64,000 bases of DNA from JADKIH01 sp031385005 (GCA_031385005.1 JANNBB010000045.1:6264-70263); one strand, 5' to 3'; positions 27,120 through 36,800 are shown, numbered from the stretch's first letter. The notes: a model not told the origin generated them from the letters alone. Made by a program: numbers and translations.

Positions 27120-28178
27120 ATGGCTACGAATAAAATATCTGAATTGCTTGGCGCCGGTGCAGATGCGCTTTTAAATCACACCTGTAAAACGATTACTAAA
27201 GATCAATTACATCTGCCCGGATCGGATTTCGTGGATCGGATTTTTTCCGTCACCAACCGTTCGAACCGGACCCTGACAAGCATGCAGCAGTTATATGGTC
27301 ACGGTCGTTTGGCGAATACAGGATATCTTTCGATTCTTCCTGTTGATCAAGGAATTGAACATTCTGCCGGTGCTTCATTTGCCCCCAATCCTGCCTATTT
27401 TGATCCTGAAAATATCGTAAAACTTGCCATCGAAGGCGGATGCAATGCAGTCGCATCTACTTACGGGGTTTTAGGCGCCGTATCCCGTAAATACGCGCAT
27501 AAAATTCCATTTATAGTTAAGATCAACCACAATGAATTTTTAACGTTTCCGAATAAATTCGATCAGATCATGTTCGGTACTATTAAAGATGCATGGAATA
27601 TGGGAGCTACTGCAGTTGGTGCAACTATTTATTTCGGTTCGGAAGAATCTGCACGTCAGATTCAGGAAGTTGCTAAGGCATTTGAATATGCACATGAACT
27701 GGGAATGGCGACAATCCTATGGTGCTATCTTCGTAATCCGGGATTTAAAAAAGATGGAAAAGATTATCATACGGCAACGGATTTAACCGGACAAGCCAAT
27801 CATTTAGGTGTAACAATTCAAGCCGATATTATCAAACAAAAATTGCCAACTACGAATAACGGTTATACGGCAATTAATTTCGGTAAAACACATCCGAAAG
27901 TATATTCTGAATTGTCGTCTGAAAATCCGATCGATCTTTGTAGATACCAGGTTGCTAATTGTTATATGGGTCGTGCCGGATTAATTAACTCCGGGGGAGA
28001 ATCAAAAGGAGCCAGCGATCTTTCCGAAGCAGTAACAACAGCGGTAATCAATAAAAGAGCGGGTGGACAAGGACTTATTTCGGGACGTAAAGCATTTCAG
28101 AAACCGCTTGCAGAAGGTATTGCATTGTTGAATACCATTCAGGATGTTTATCTCTCCAAGGATATTACGATTGCCTGA
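27120..28178 (+). CDS. fbaB: class I fructose-bisphosphate aldolase (DhnA/FbaB type)
   Basis: A 352-residue Schiff-base aldolase that splits fructose 1,6-bisphosphate into the triose phosphates in glycolysis and the reverse in gluconeogenesis. Family features include ILPVDQGIEHSAG near the N-terminus, PFIVKINHNEFL, an ATILWCYLRNPGF strand, and a C-terminal NSGGESKG phosphate-binding loop. The annotated start is the ATG giving MATNKISELLG; upstream in-frame codons overlap the end of tamL and show no similarity. It is followed by accD after 135 nt. No class II aldolase is seen in this window. Confidence 0.93.
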   Translation: MATNKISELLGAGADALLNHTCKTITKDQLHLPGSDFVDRIFSVTNRSNRTLTSMQQLYGHGRLANTGYLSILPVDQGIEHSAGASFAPNPAYFDPENIVKLAIEGGCNAVASTYGVLGAVSRKYAHKIPFIVKINHNEFLTFPNKFDQIMFGTIKDAWNMGATAVGATIYFGSEESARQIQEVAKAFEYAHELGMATILWCYLRNPGFKKDGKDYHTATDLTGQANHLGVTIQADIIKQKLPTTNNGYTAINFGKTHPKVYSELSSENPIDLCRYQVANCYMGRAGLINSGGESKGASDLSEAVTTAVINKRAGGQGLISGRKAFQKPLAEGIALLNTIQDVYLSKDITIA

Positions 28179-28313
28179 TAATGTTTAAGAAAAATTAAAG
28201 AACTAAATCCTAAATAAATAACTTTCAGAAACAGGTTTTCATGTTAAGTGAAAACAAAAAATTGTAATTTGTAAACCGTTTTAGTAAATTATTCTAATTC
28301 ATCGATCCCAACT

Positions 28314-29159
28314 ATGTCTTGGTTCAAACGCATTAAAGAAGGTATTACAACTTCTACGAAAGAAAAAAAGGAGACACCGGAAGGTCTTTGGCATAAGTGT
28401 ATATCCTGCAAACACATTGTCCCTTCGAAGGATCATGCGGCTCGAATGTTTGTTTGCGAACGATGTGGTTATCACGATCGAATTAACTCACAAGTTTATT
28501 TTGAAATTTTACTGGATGGCGAAGATGGTATAGAACTAAATCCAATGCTAACATCGGCAGATCCATTGGTGTTTACAGACACAAAAAAATACACGGATAG
28601 AATAAAAGAAACGCAAAAGAAAACAGGATTACAGGATGCGATTCGAACGGTTGCGGGAAAAATTAATGGAGAGCCAATCGTAATTGCTTGTATGGATTTT
28701 ACATTTATCGGTGGATCGATGGGATCTGTTGTAGGCGAAAAAATATCGCGGGCAATCGATCATTGTATAGAAAACAAGTTGCCTTTACTCATTATTTCCA
28801 AATCCGGCGGAGCCCGAATGATGGAAGCTGCATTTTCATTGATGCAAATGGCGAAAACATCGGCCAAGCTTACCCGTCTTGCAGATGCCGGTCTGCCCTA
28901 CATTTCTTTGCTTACCGATCCTACCACCGGTGGAGTTACGGCATCCTATGCCATGTTAGGCGACCTGAACATTGCCGAACCCGGAGCTTTGATCGGATTT
29001 GCAGGACCAAGAGTGGTAAAAGAAACGATTGGAAAAGACCTGCCAAAAGGATTTCAAACAGCCGAATTTGTGTTGGAACATGGATTTTTGGACTTTATTG
29101 TCGATCGCAGGGAGTTAAAAAACCGGATTTCTCAGGTTTTACGCATGCTGAGAAGCTAA
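28314..29159 (+). CDS. accD: acetyl-CoA carboxylase carboxyltransferase subunit beta
   Basis: A 281-residue beta subunit of the carboxyltransferase that moves the carboxyl group from biotin to acetyl-CoA, forming malonyl-CoA for fatty-acid synthesis. An N-terminal four-cysteine zinc ribbon is present (CISC near residue 30 and CERC about 20 residues later). The crotonase-like core contains FTFIGGSMGSVVGEK, SGGARMMEAAFSLMQM and PTTGGVTASYAML. Length matches the family. accA is not adjacent, which is common. It is followed by rpsO, which has its own promoter. Confidence 0.96.
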   Translation: MSWFKRIKEGITTSTKEKKETPEGLWHKCISCKHIVPSKDHAARMFVCERCGYHDRINSQVYFEILLDGEDGIELNPMLTSADPLVFTDTKKYTDRIKETQKKTGLQDAIRTVAGKINGEPIVIACMDFTFIGGSMGSVVGEKISRAIDHCIENKLPLLIISKSGGARMMEAAFSLMQMAKTSAKLTRLADAGLPYISLLTDPTTGGVTASYAMLGDLNIAEPGALIGFAGPRVVKETIGKDLPKGFQTAEFVLEHGFLDFIVDRRELKNRISQVLRMLRS

Positions 29160-29244
29160 ATTAATCGCTTTTTTGAATCCAAAAGCGAATCTAAACTCCA
29201 ACTATTTTCATCATTCTTTTTATAAACAGAATTGAAAAATGCAG

Positions 29245-29274
29245 TTGCACCAATGCATAAAAAGTGTACATTTG
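29245..29274 (+). promoter_or_regulatory. Bacteroidota-type promoter of rpsO
   Basis: TTG at 29245-29247, 19 nt, then TACATTTG at 29267-29274: a full match to the phylum consensus with correct spacing. Transcription would begin near 29280, leaving a leader of about 20 nt before the rpsO ATG at 29303, and helps reject the longer reading frame from 29264. Confidence 0.75.
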
Positions 29275-29302
29275 CACCTCAATTTTAAGAATTAGCAAAA
29301 CA

Positions 29303-29569
29303 ATGTTGACGAAAGAGGCAAAAAAAACAATTTTTAAGAACTTTGGTGGTTCTGAAACCAATACGGGATCTGCAGAAGCGCAAATCGCCATGTTCTCGGA
29401 CAGGATTAATTTCATGACCAGCCATTTACAGAAATCGAAAAAAGATTTCTCCACACAACGATCACTAATCAGATTAGTAGGAAAGCGTCGTAGTCTTTTG
29501 GATTATCTTCAAAAGAAAAACATCGAGCGTTACCGTAAAATCGTTAGCGATTTAAATCTCAGAAAATAA
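29303..29569 (+). CDS. rpsO: 30S ribosomal protein S15
   Basis: An 88-residue protein of standard length. S15 is a primary 16S rRNA binder in the central domain of the small subunit. Visible conserved stretches are GSAEAQIAMFSDRI, the HLQKSKKDF helix and the basic RLVGKRRSLLDYL segment. The start at 29303 follows a complete promoter. An intrinsic terminator lies between it and pnp, so the classic rpsO-pnp order is kept but read-through would be needed for co-transcription. Confidence 0.97.
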   Translation: MLTKEAKKTIFKNFGGSETNTGSAEAQIAMFSDRINFMTSHLQKSKKDFSTQRSLIRLVGKRRSLLDYLQKKNIERYRKIVSDLNLRK

Positions 29570-29592
29570 TATTTAAAAAAAATAATTCAATA

Positions 29593-29623
29593 AAGGCAAT
29601 TCATGGGATTGCCTTTTTTGTTT
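29593..29623 (+). terminator. intrinsic terminator between rpsO and pnp
   Basis: AAAGGCAAT pairs perfectly with ATTGCCTTT around a six-base loop and runs into a T-rich tract. It ends about 20 nt before the pnp start codon, so pnp expression depends on read-through or on an unseen promoter; it could act as an attenuator. Confidence 0.75.
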
Positions 29624-29641
29624 TTAAAATCAGATGTAGCT

Positions 29642-31813
29642 ATGTCGAAAATAGGAATTGTAAAAGAATTTGACCTGGGCGATGGCAGAAAAATCACCAT
29701 CGAAACCGGAAGACTTGCCAAGCAAGCTGACGGATCAGTTGTAGTTAGAATGGGCGATACAATGCTCCTCGCTACTGTTGTTTCATCCAAGCAAGCAAAA
29801 GAAGGAGCAGATTTCCTTCCATTGTCTGTTGATTATCAGGAAAAATTTTCTGCTGTAGGACGCTTTCCCGGTGGTTTTTTAAAGCGTGAAAGCCGCATGT
29901 CAGAATATGAAATATTAACAAGCCGTCTTGTCGATCGTGCATTGAGACCGATGTTTCCGGAAGATTATCATGCCGATACACAAGTAATCATTACACTTTT
30001 ATCCGGTGATCCAACTGTTCAGCCCGATGCAATGGCAGGACTTGCCGCATCAGCAGCAATTACGATTTCAGATATTCCTTTCAACGGGCCAATCTCCGAA
30101 GTTCGTGTTGCGCGAATCGATGGTAAATTTATTATCAACCCTTACACCGCAGACATTGAACGTGCCGATATGGAATTGATCGTTGCCGGAAATGCTGACA
30201 GTATTTTGATGGTAGAAGGTGAAATGAAAGAAGTCAGCGAAAAAGAAATGCTCGACGCCATTCGTTTTGCTCATGAAGGAATAAAATTACAATGTAAAGC
30301 ACAGTTGGAACTTCGTGAAATGTGTGGCAACAAAGCCAAGCGTGAATATTCACACGAAACCAATGACGAAGATCTGAAAGCGAAAATTCGTGCCTTCTGC
30401 TACGACAGAGCTTATGCACTTGCGCGCTCAGGAAATACCAGCAAGCAGGAAAGAAGCGAAGGTTTCGAAAAAATGCAGGATGAATTTATTGCTACACTTA
30501 CTCCTGAAGAAGTTGCGGAAAAATCAGCTATGCTGGGACGTTATTTCTTCGAAGTGGAAAGTGATGCCATGCGTAATTGCATTCTTACAGAAGGAGTTCG
30601 TTTGGATGGTAGAAATACGACAACGATTCGTCCGATCTGGAGTGAAGTGAATTACCTGCCTGCTCCACATGGTTCAGCTATCTTTACACGTGGCGAAACT
30701 CAATCCTTAACATCTGTAACGCTTGGTAACAAACTCGATGAGCAGATGATTGATGTTCCGATGCGTGAAGGTTCTACGAAATTTTTACTACACTATAACT
30801 TCCCCGGATTTTCAACAGGTGAAGTAAAACCTAACCGTGCTCCTGCCCGTCGTGAAATCGGACATGGAAACCTGGCTATGCGTTCACTGAAGATGGTACT
30901 TCCTTCTGAGACCGATTGCCCATATACAATCCGTGTTGTTTCTGATATCCTCGAATCAAACGGTTCTTCTTCGATGGCTACTGTCTGCGCGGGAACACTT
31001 GCTCTGATGGATGCAGGCGTGCAGATCCGCAAACCGGTTTCCGGAATTGCTATGGGACTGATCACTGACGGAAAAGGACGCTTTGCAGTATTGAGCGACA
31101 TCTTAGGCGATGAAGATCATTTAGGTGATATGGATTTCAAGATTACAGGTACCGAAAACGGTATCTGTGCTTGTCAGATGGATCTTAAGATACAAGGACT
31201 TCCGGAAGAGATCATGATAAAAGCCCTTGAACAGGCGAAAGCAGGACGTCTTCACATATTGGGAGAGATGCTGAAAACCATTGCTGCACCTCGTGAAGAC
31301 TATAAGCCGCATGCTCCACGTATTGAGAAGATGATTATTCCGAAAGAATATATCGGAGCTGTAATCGGACCCGGTGGTAAAATCATTCAGGAAATGCAAC
31401 GCGAAACCAATACGACTATTTCTATTGATGAAGTTAACAATGAAGGTATCATTGAAATCTCATCGAGCGATAAAAGTGGTATTGAGGCGGCAAAAGCAAG
31501 AATCCGCTCGATCACTGCTGTTCCTGAGATTGGAAGTATCTATGAAGGAAAAGTAAAAAACATCATGGACTTCGGTGCATTCGTTGAATTTATGCCCGGA
31601 AAAGATGGATTGCTTCATATCTCTGAAATCAGCTGGAATCGCGTAGATACGATGAAAGGTGTATTCAATGAAGGAGATAAAATAAAGGTTAAATTGATTG
31701 ATGTTGATAAAAAGACAGGGAAATACAGGTTATCTAAAAAGGTGCTTGATCCTAAGCCGGAAGGTGCTGAAGAGACAGATAGTCGTCCTCCGCGTCGTCA
31801 ACCGCAATCCTAA
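29642..31813 (+). CDS. pnp: polyribonucleotide nucleotidyltransferase (PNPase)
   Basis: A 723-residue phosphorolytic 3'-5' exoribonuclease of the RNA degradosome. Two RNase PH domains surround a helical linker; the second carries HYNFPGFSTGE and DILGDEDHLGDMDFK with the catalytic acidic residues. A KH domain (VIGPGGKIIQEMQ) and an S1 domain (YEGKVKNIMDFGAFVEFM) follow, and a short Arg/Pro-rich tail ends the protein. The ATG at 29642 starts with the conserved region; an earlier frame start at 29603 would overlap the terminator stem. A strong intrinsic terminator follows. Confidence 0.97.
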   Translation: MSKIGIVKEFDLGDGRKITIETGRLAKQADGSVVVRMGDTMLLATVVSSKQAKEGADFLPLSVDYQEKFSAVGRFPGGFLKRESRMSEYEILTSRLVDRALRPMFPEDYHADTQVIITLLSGDPTVQPDAMAGLAASAAITISDIPFNGPISEVRVARIDGKFIINPYTADIERADMELIVAGNADSILMVEGEMKEVSEKEMLDAIRFAHEGIKLQCKAQLELREMCGNKAKREYSHETNDEDLKAKIRAFCYDRAYALARSGNTSKQERSEGFEKMQDEFIATLTPEEVAEKSAMLGRYFFEVESDAMRNCILTEGVRLDGRNTTTIRPIWSEVNYLPAPHGSAIFTRGETQSLTSVTLGNKLDEQMIDVPMREGSTKFLLHYNFPGFSTGEVKPNRAPARREIGHGNLAMRSLKMVLPSETDCPYTIRVVSDILESNGSSSMATVCAGTLALMDAGVQIRKPVSGIAMGLITDGKGRFAVLSDILGDEDHLGDMDFKITGTENGICACQMDLKIQGLPEEIMIKALEQAKAGRLHILGEMLKTIAAPREDYKPHAPRIEKMIIPKEYIGAVIGPGGKIIQEMQRETNTTISIDEVNNEGIIEISSSDKSGIEAAKARIRSITAVPEIGSIYEGKVKNIMDFGAFVEFMPGKDGLLHISEISWNRVDTMKGVFNEGDKIKVKLIDVDKKTGKYRLSKKVLDPKPEGAEETDSRPPRRQPQS

Positions 31814-31853
31814 TTGATTTTTTTCTTATCTTTTTTAGAAAAAAAAATTGCTT

Positions 31854-31895
31854 AAAAAAAGACAAGCTGCCATAGGGTAGCTTGTCTTTTTTTTT
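31854..31895 (+). terminator. intrinsic terminator after pnp
   Basis: GACAAGCT (31861-31868) pairs with AGCTTGTC (31879-31886), the stem extending into flanking A and T tracts, followed by nine T. A textbook rho-independent terminator. Confidence 0.9.
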
Positions 31896-32080
31896 CACTT
31901 TTTTGTAAGATTTGCCATCAAATTGTTCATTTTCCGGATGGACTTGACCAGTATTCAAAACATAAAAACTTCACCAATTTTGTAAGAAGAAACTTGAATT
32001 CCCGCCAAATTTTGAAACTTATATGAGATGCAAGCGTTTCACCCGTGTATTACTTTAATAAAAACACGACACAAAAAAAC

Positions 32081-32947
32081 ATGAGACAACTAAAAATTAC
32101 GAAACAGGTAACTAATCGTGAAACAGCATCGCTTGACAAATATCTCCAGGAAATTGGAAGGGTTGAGTTGATCACTGCGGAAGAAGAAGTACGGTTAGCG
32201 CAAAAGATTAAGAAAGGCGACAGTCTTGCTCTCGAAAGACTAACAAAAGCAAATTTGAGATTTGTTGTTTCCGTAGCCAAACAATACCAAAACCAAGGAT
32301 TAACATTAGGTGATTTGATCAACGAAGGAAACCTCGGATTGATTAAAGCAGCACAACGTTTCGATGAAACCAGAGGATTCAAGTTTATCTCTTATGCCGT
32401 ATGGTGGATTCGTCAATCGATTTTACAGGCATTGGCTGAACAATCACGAATTGTTCGTCTTCCACTGAATAAAATCGGATCGATTAATAAGATCAACAAA
32501 ACCTTCTCCAAACTCGAACAGGAATATGAGCGCGAACCTTCTACGGAAGAGATTGCTACTTCGATGGAAGTTTCTGTTGATGACGTAAAAGAGGCCATGC
32601 GCACGTCAGGACGCCATGTATCTATGGATGCTCCGCTTCAACAAGGTGAAGACAGTACGTTGATTGATGTTTTAGGTGATGACGACCAGCCACATCCGGA
32701 TTCAAGTTTAATTACCGAATCATTGCGACGTGAAGTTGAACGCGCATTATCTACGCTGACGACCAGAGAAGCAGACGTGGTGCGCCTTTATTTCGGACTG
32801 GCACAAGGCGAACAAGCGATGACATTGGAAGAAATCGGTGATCGTTTTGATCTAACCCGCGAACGCGTGAGACAAATCAAAGAAAAAGCTATTCGTCGTC
32901 TTAAGCACACTTCGAGAAGTAAAATATTGAAGACTTATTTAGGATAA
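32081..32947 (+). CDS. rpoD: primary RNA polymerase sigma factor (RpoD/SigA, short Bacteroidota form)
   Basis: A 288-residue sigma-70 group 1 factor. Region 1.1 is absent, as is usual in Bacteroidota. Region 1.2 begins at SLDKYLQEIGRVELIT, region 2 has LRFVVSVAKQY, GDLINEGNLGLIKAAQRFD and FISYAVWWIRQSI, region 3 lies around residues 130-200, and region 4 ends with LEEIGDRFDLTRERVRQIKEKAIRRLK. The factor recognises the TTG / TAnnTTTG promoters seen elsewhere in the window. The ATG at 32081 yields the standard MRQLKITK start. A terminator separates it from rpe. Confidence 0.96.
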   Translation: MRQLKITKQVTNRETASLDKYLQEIGRVELITAEEEVRLAQKIKKGDSLALERLTKANLRFVVSVAKQYQNQGLTLGDLINEGNLGLIKAAQRFDETRGFKFISYAVWWIRQSILQALAEQSRIVRLPLNKIGSINKINKTFSKLEQEYEREPSTEEIATSMEVSVDDVKEAMRTSGRHVSMDAPLQQGEDSTLIDVLGDDDQPHPDSSLITESLRREVERALSTLTTREADVVRLYFGLAQGEQAMTLEEIGDRFDLTRERVRQIKEKAIRRLKHTSRSKILKTYLG

Positions 32948-32962
32948 CAGTCCTTTTTAAAC

Positions 32963-33020
32963 AAATCAGGTATTGAATATTGAGTATAATTTACTTGATA
33001 ATCAATACCTGATTTTTTTT
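32963..33020 (+). terminator. intrinsic terminator between rpoD and rpe
   Basis: AAATCAGGTATTGA pairs perfectly with TCAATACCTGATTT over 14 bp with a 25-nt AT-rich loop, followed by a T tract. Confidence 0.85.
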
Positions 33021-33062
33021 GCATTTTTTTGTACTTTGCAGCAATAATAAAATACTTTTTTG

Positions 33063-33713
33063 ATGTCTTCCATTCTTGCTCCCTCCATCCTATCTGCAGA
33101 TTTCGCCAACATTCAACGGGATGTCGAAATGATTAATCATAGTTTGGCCGATTGGATTCATGTGGACGTGATGGATGGTGTTTTTGTTCCCAATATTTCA
33201 TTCGGATTTCCGGTTATAAAAGCAATCAAAAAACATTCACAGAAACCCCTGGACGTTCATTTGATGATTGTAAAGCCGGAGAATTACATCAGTCAGTTCA
33301 GAGATGTGGGTGCAGATACACTCAGTATTCACTTTGAAGCAAGTGTACATTTGCACAGGAGCATACAACAAATCAGACTGGCAGGCATGAAAGTTGGCGT
33401 TGCCATTAACCCGCACACACCCGTTAGCATGCTTGAGCCCGTTATCACAGAAATCGATTTAATTTGTCTGATGAGTGTGAATCCCGGTTTCGGAGGACAA
33501 AAATTTATTGAAAGCACTTATTCACGGGTTACCGAATTAAAGGAAATCATCAAGCGAAATAAGTCAGATGCTAAAATTGAAATTGATGGTGGAGTGGATT
33601 TGAACAATGCGGCAAAGCTTATTCAAACCGGAGCAGACGTACTTGTTGCCGGCAATACTGTTTTTTCCTCTTCAGATCCTTCGAAAACAATTGCTCAATT
33701 AAAATCGTTTTAA
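33063..33713 (+). CDS. rpe: ribulose-phosphate 3-epimerase
   Basis: A 216-residue TIM-barrel enzyme of the pentose phosphate pathway, interconverting ribulose 5-phosphate and xylulose 5-phosphate. Conserved segments: APSILSADFANI at the N-terminus, HVDVMDGVFVPNISFG with metal and catalytic aspartate, HLMIVKPE, MSVNPGFGGQKFI, and the phosphate-binding IDGGVDLNNA. The ATG at 33063 is used; a TTG one codon earlier is unlikely. Length is typical. It is convergent with the saccharopine-dehydrogenase-like gene, only 3 nt apart. Confidence 0.96.
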   Translation: MSSILAPSILSADFANIQRDVEMINHSLADWIHVDVMDGVFVPNISFGFPVIKAIKKHSQKPLDVHLMIVKPENYISQFRDVGADTLSIHFEASVHLHRSIQQIRLAGMKVGVAINPHTPVSMLEPVITEIDLICLMSVNPGFGGQKFIESTYSRVTELKEIIKRNKSDAKIEIDGGVDLNNAAKLIQTGADVLVAGNTVFSSSDPSKTIAQLKSF

Positions 33714-33716
33714 TTT

Positions 33717-34931
33717 TCAATTTGCATAATCACGGAGATATTCGAAGCGTTTAGTCAGCCTTCCTTTTTCCAGTATGGAAGCACGCTCAATTAATCCATT
33801 CGTATCATTTCCAAAAAGCGCCGGAAAAACTCTTTCTATGAGGTGTTTTCCAAATCCGTCGGATGCATCCCGCGGCAACTCGCAAGGCAAATTATCTACA
33901 GCCATAATCGTAATTGCAGCTTTATCGAAAACCCCGGTCTCTTTTCCGGATACAGGGTCATATCCATAGAATTTATCTTCAATGGTACTGGCACGTTCTG
34001 TAGAAGGAATACTTCCATTGATATCACAGGTAACATCGGCAATTACACTGATTCGAAAATCCGGATCGCGCATACGTTCTTTGGTAAACATGATGTCGGA
34101 ACGCGGATCCCAATAGGTGCAATGAATCAACACATCCGTCATGGAAGCAAACGATTCTTTGTCGCTGAAAATACAACGGTAGGAAGCAGGATCGTTGTGA
34201 AAATCAAAGCTGCTGAAAGGTGAATTGTCTCGCGCACGGAAATAATCTTCTGAATGCAACTGCACATAAACCGGTTCACGGAAAGTATAATTGAGAAATT
34301 CATAAGGAGTAACTTTTCGCAGATCCATAGCACCCATGGTTTCACATGCACCATTGGCAACTCTTCCGCTTCCGGTGACGACCAGTTTTACATTCGGCAG
34401 ATTGGCTTTGGAAAGTTCGGCGAAGAGTTCTTTCTTATCGTGACAAAGATGAGCGGGTTTTAAATCGAACATCTTATACTTGAGTCCATAGGCCATGACT
34501 CCATTGTAGGCACCTACAATTCCCGCAAATCGCCCAAAGCCGATAACTCTGTTTCCATCTTTATCGACGAGGCATTCGTAATCGACCATCGTAATCTCCT
34601 TCCGGATCAATTCCTGCAAAAGTTTTTTGTTATGCGGTTGCTTTTTGATGGTATGAGAAAAAAACATGTATTTTTTTCCGGGAAATAAATCGGCATAAGG
34701 AACTTCTTTAATGCCGATAAAAATATCGCAATCGCTTAAATCTTCCTGCAAGATCAATCCTTCTTTCACATATTCTTCGTCCTTAAAAGCCCTCCATGGA
34801 CTCGGTTGTACTACCAATTCAATATTGGGGAAGTCATGTAAAATCTGGGTACATTGAGAAGGAATTAAGGGTGTCCTTTTATCATGAGGCACCTTGCCTT
34901 CGCGAATTATAGCTACTTTTAATTTATTCAT
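33717..34931 (-). CDS. saccharopine dehydrogenase (lysine-forming)-like / alanine dehydrogenase-fold oxidoreductase
   Basis: A 404-residue protein with the alanine dehydrogenase / transhydrogenase N-terminal fold (IREGKVPHDKRTPLIPSQ) and a Rossmann segment LVVTGSGRVANGACETM near the middle. Overall layout resembles fungal-type saccharopine dehydrogenase (LYS1), with GRFAGIVGAYNGVMAYG as the linker signature. In the standard family it interconverts saccharopine and lysine plus 2-oxoglutarate using NAD. No partner lysine-degradation gene lies nearby, and this group is widespread in Bacteroidota with uncertain substrate, so a looser name is safer. It is convergent with rpe. Confidence 0.8.
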   Translation of the reverse strand: MNKLKVAIIREGKVPHDKRTPLIPSQCTQILHDFPNIELVVQPSPWRAFKDEEYVKEGLILQEDLSDCDIFIGIKEVPYADLFPGKKYMFFSHTIKKQPHNKKLLQELIRKEITMVDYECLVDKDGNRVIGFGRFAGIVGAYNGVMAYGLKYKMFDLKPAHLCHDKKELFAELSKANLPNVKLVVTGSGRVANGACETMGAMDLRKVTPYEFLNYTFREPVYVQLHSEDYFRARDNSPFSSFDFHNDPASYRCIFSDKESFASMTDVLIHCTYWDPRSDIMFTKERMRDPDFRISVIADVTCDINGSIPSTERASTIEDKFYGYDPVSGKETGVFDKAAITIMAVDNLPCELPRDASDGFGKHLIERVFPALFGNDTNGLIERASILEKGRLTKRFEYLRDYAN

Positions 34932-35068
34932 TGATGCGAAGGTATTATTTAGATTTCTTTTCGGTATTCATTTCTAATAAAGTAATGAAGATTAACGATG
35001 ATTTCATGAATATTCGGTTTATTGAAATTCGACTCGAATATTGTATTTTGCGTCAAAATTGAAAAAAC

Positions 35069-35962
35069 ATGAAAACTACGTATTGGATATTTGTACTCTG
35101 CTTAATTTATAGTGTTTCATCCGCACAGGAGAATTTACAGGTAACTGAAAAAGAAAAAATATTCAGCAAAGGGACAAAAAATTGTTTTTCCATTGACATT
35201 CCACAAGCCAAAATTAAAAATGTTGCATCAGCATGGAAAAAATATCAGCGTGAAAAAAACAAAGGAAATTATGATGAAGTAAAAGGCGAATACATTCTTT
35301 CTAAAACCATTGTTCCTGAAATTTCTGCCGACTCTATTATTATTTATTCGATTTTAACTGCTTATCCGACAGAAATTAATCTATCCGCTTTTGTGACTGC
35401 TGATGATGAAGTTTTCTTTAGCACTTCAGTTAATTCTTCCATTTCAACTCGTATCAATACCTTTATCAGAAATTTCGCCGTGAATGAATACAGAAACGCA
35501 GTCAACGATGAACTTTTAGCTGAACAAAAAAAACTTGCGAAGATTGATGAGGAGATTTCCGATTTAGAGAAAGAAAACGAAAAAATGGAAAAGAAAATAA
35601 AATCCAATGAACGTGAAAACGACCGATTGGATGCCGATATCAAAGCCAGTTTAAAAGAACAAGAAGTGAATGCCGATGCTATTTTTCATCAGCAGAAAAT
35701 TATTGCTACATTTTTAGAAGATTCAGATTTGAAGTCAGAACAGGAAAAAAAACTGAAGGAAATGGAGAAAACGAAGAAAAAGTTACAGAAGCAAAACGAA
35801 TCCATACATGAAGATTTCGACGACAATGTTGCCGAGAATAAAACGCTGAGAAAAAAAATTGATGAAAATGAAAATGAAATAATTCCTCAGAAGAAAAAAG
35901 AAAAAGACACACAACGTTTAGTAGTTGCCAATGTAGAAGTTAAACTAAAAGGAATTCAATAA
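35069..35962 (+). CDS. secreted coiled-coil protein of unknown function
   Basis: A 297-residue protein I do not assign to a family. It has a signal peptide (MKTTYWIFVLCLIYSVSSAQ, cleavage after SSAQ likely). A folded N-terminal domain of about 125 residues follows (IFSKGTKNCFSIDIPQA, then ILTAYPTEINLSAFVTAD with alternating beta-like strands). The C-terminal half, about residues 145-295, is almost all charged heptads rich in Glu and Lys, predicting a long coiled coil. The periplasm is the probable location. It is a single gene between the divergent saccharopine-dehydrogenase-like gene and trmD; a scaffold or envelope spacer role is only a guess. Confidence 0.75.
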   Translation: MKTTYWIFVLCLIYSVSSAQENLQVTEKEKIFSKGTKNCFSIDIPQAKIKNVASAWKKYQREKNKGNYDEVKGEYILSKTIVPEISADSIIIYSILTAYPTEINLSAFVTADDEVFFSTSVNSSISTRINTFIRNFAVNEYRNAVNDELLAEQKKLAKIDEEISDLEKENEKMEKKIKSNERENDRLDADIKASLKEQEVNADAIFHQQKIIATFLEDSDLKSEQEKKLKEMEKTKKKLQKQNESIHEDFDDNVAENKTLRKKIDENENEIIPQKKKEKDTQRLVVANVEVKLKGIQ

Positions 35963-36049
35963 TAAAAAGAATACATCTCAATTTAATAAATTGATTCATC
36001 ACCTTCTACTGTTCATTCGATAATTCATCGTTCAGCAAAAAAATTCGCA

Positions 36050-36727
36050 ATGCTTCGCATAGACATACTTTCTGTAGTACCGGCATTGTTGGAGAGTCCG
36101 TTCAGTCATTCCATCTTGAAACGCGCAATTGACAAGGGGCTCGTAGAAGTACACGTGCACAATATCCGCGACTGGGCAACGGGAAAACACAAGAGCGTAG
36201 ACGATTATGCTTATGGTGGAGGCGCGGGAATGGTAATGATGATTGAACCCATCGTTGCCTGTATCGAATCGCTGCTAGCTCAACGAACCTATGATGAAGT
36301 CATTTATATGAGTCCGGATGGAGAATTGCTCGGACAACCACTAGCCAACCGACTATCGCTTTTTACAAATCTGATTATCCTCTGTGGACACTACAAGGGA
36401 ATTGATGAAAGAATACGTCAGCATTTTATTACCCGTGAAATTTCTATAGGCAATTATGTACTCTCGGGAGGTGAACTGCCCGCCGCTGTTTTATGTGATG
36501 CTGTAATTCGACTGCTTCCGGGGGTTTTAAATGATGAATGCTCGGCACTATCAGACTCCTTTCAGGATGGGTTAATTGCTCCACCGGTTTATACCCGTCC
36601 TGCCGAGTTCAGGGGTTATACGGTTCCTGACGTACTCCTTTCCGGTCATGCCGGTGAAATAGAGAAATGGAGACATGAAAAATCGATTGAACTGACTAAA
36701 TCGAGGCGTCCGGACCTTCTGCAATAA
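36050..36727 (+). CDS. trmD: tRNA (guanine-37-N1)-methyltransferase
   Basis: A 225-residue SPOUT methyltransferase that forms m1G37 next to the anticodon of tRNAs reading CUN, CCN and CGG, preventing frameshifts. Characteristic segments are MLRIDILSVVPALLESPF, DDYAYGGGAGMVMM, LCGHYKGIDERI and the knot sequence ISIGNYVLSGGELPA. Length is normal. It retains the usual bacterial neighbourhood with rplS, although rpsP and rimM are not present upstream and rplS has its own promoter 75 nt further on. Confidence 0.96.
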   Translation: MLRIDILSVVPALLESPFSHSILKRAIDKGLVEVHVHNIRDWATGKHKSVDDYAYGGGAGMVMMIEPIVACIESLLAQRTYDEVIYMSPDGELLGQPLANRLSLFTNLIILCGHYKGIDERIRQHFITREISIGNYVLSGGELPAAVLCDAVIRLLPGVLNDECSALSDSFQDGLIAPPVYTRPAEFRGYTVPDVLLSGHAGEIEKWRHEKSIELTKSRRPDLLQ

Positions 36728-36800
36728 AAGGCAGAAAACAGAAGTGAAAAGGGTCTCTTTCAATGCTTCCTTTTTGTCAACTAAATCTGAAAATCCATAT

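Noticed and set aside
29165..29188. 8-bp stem (TCGCTTTT/AAAAGCGA) after accD as a terminator
   Set aside because: No T tract follows on the plus strand; too weak to list as a feature.
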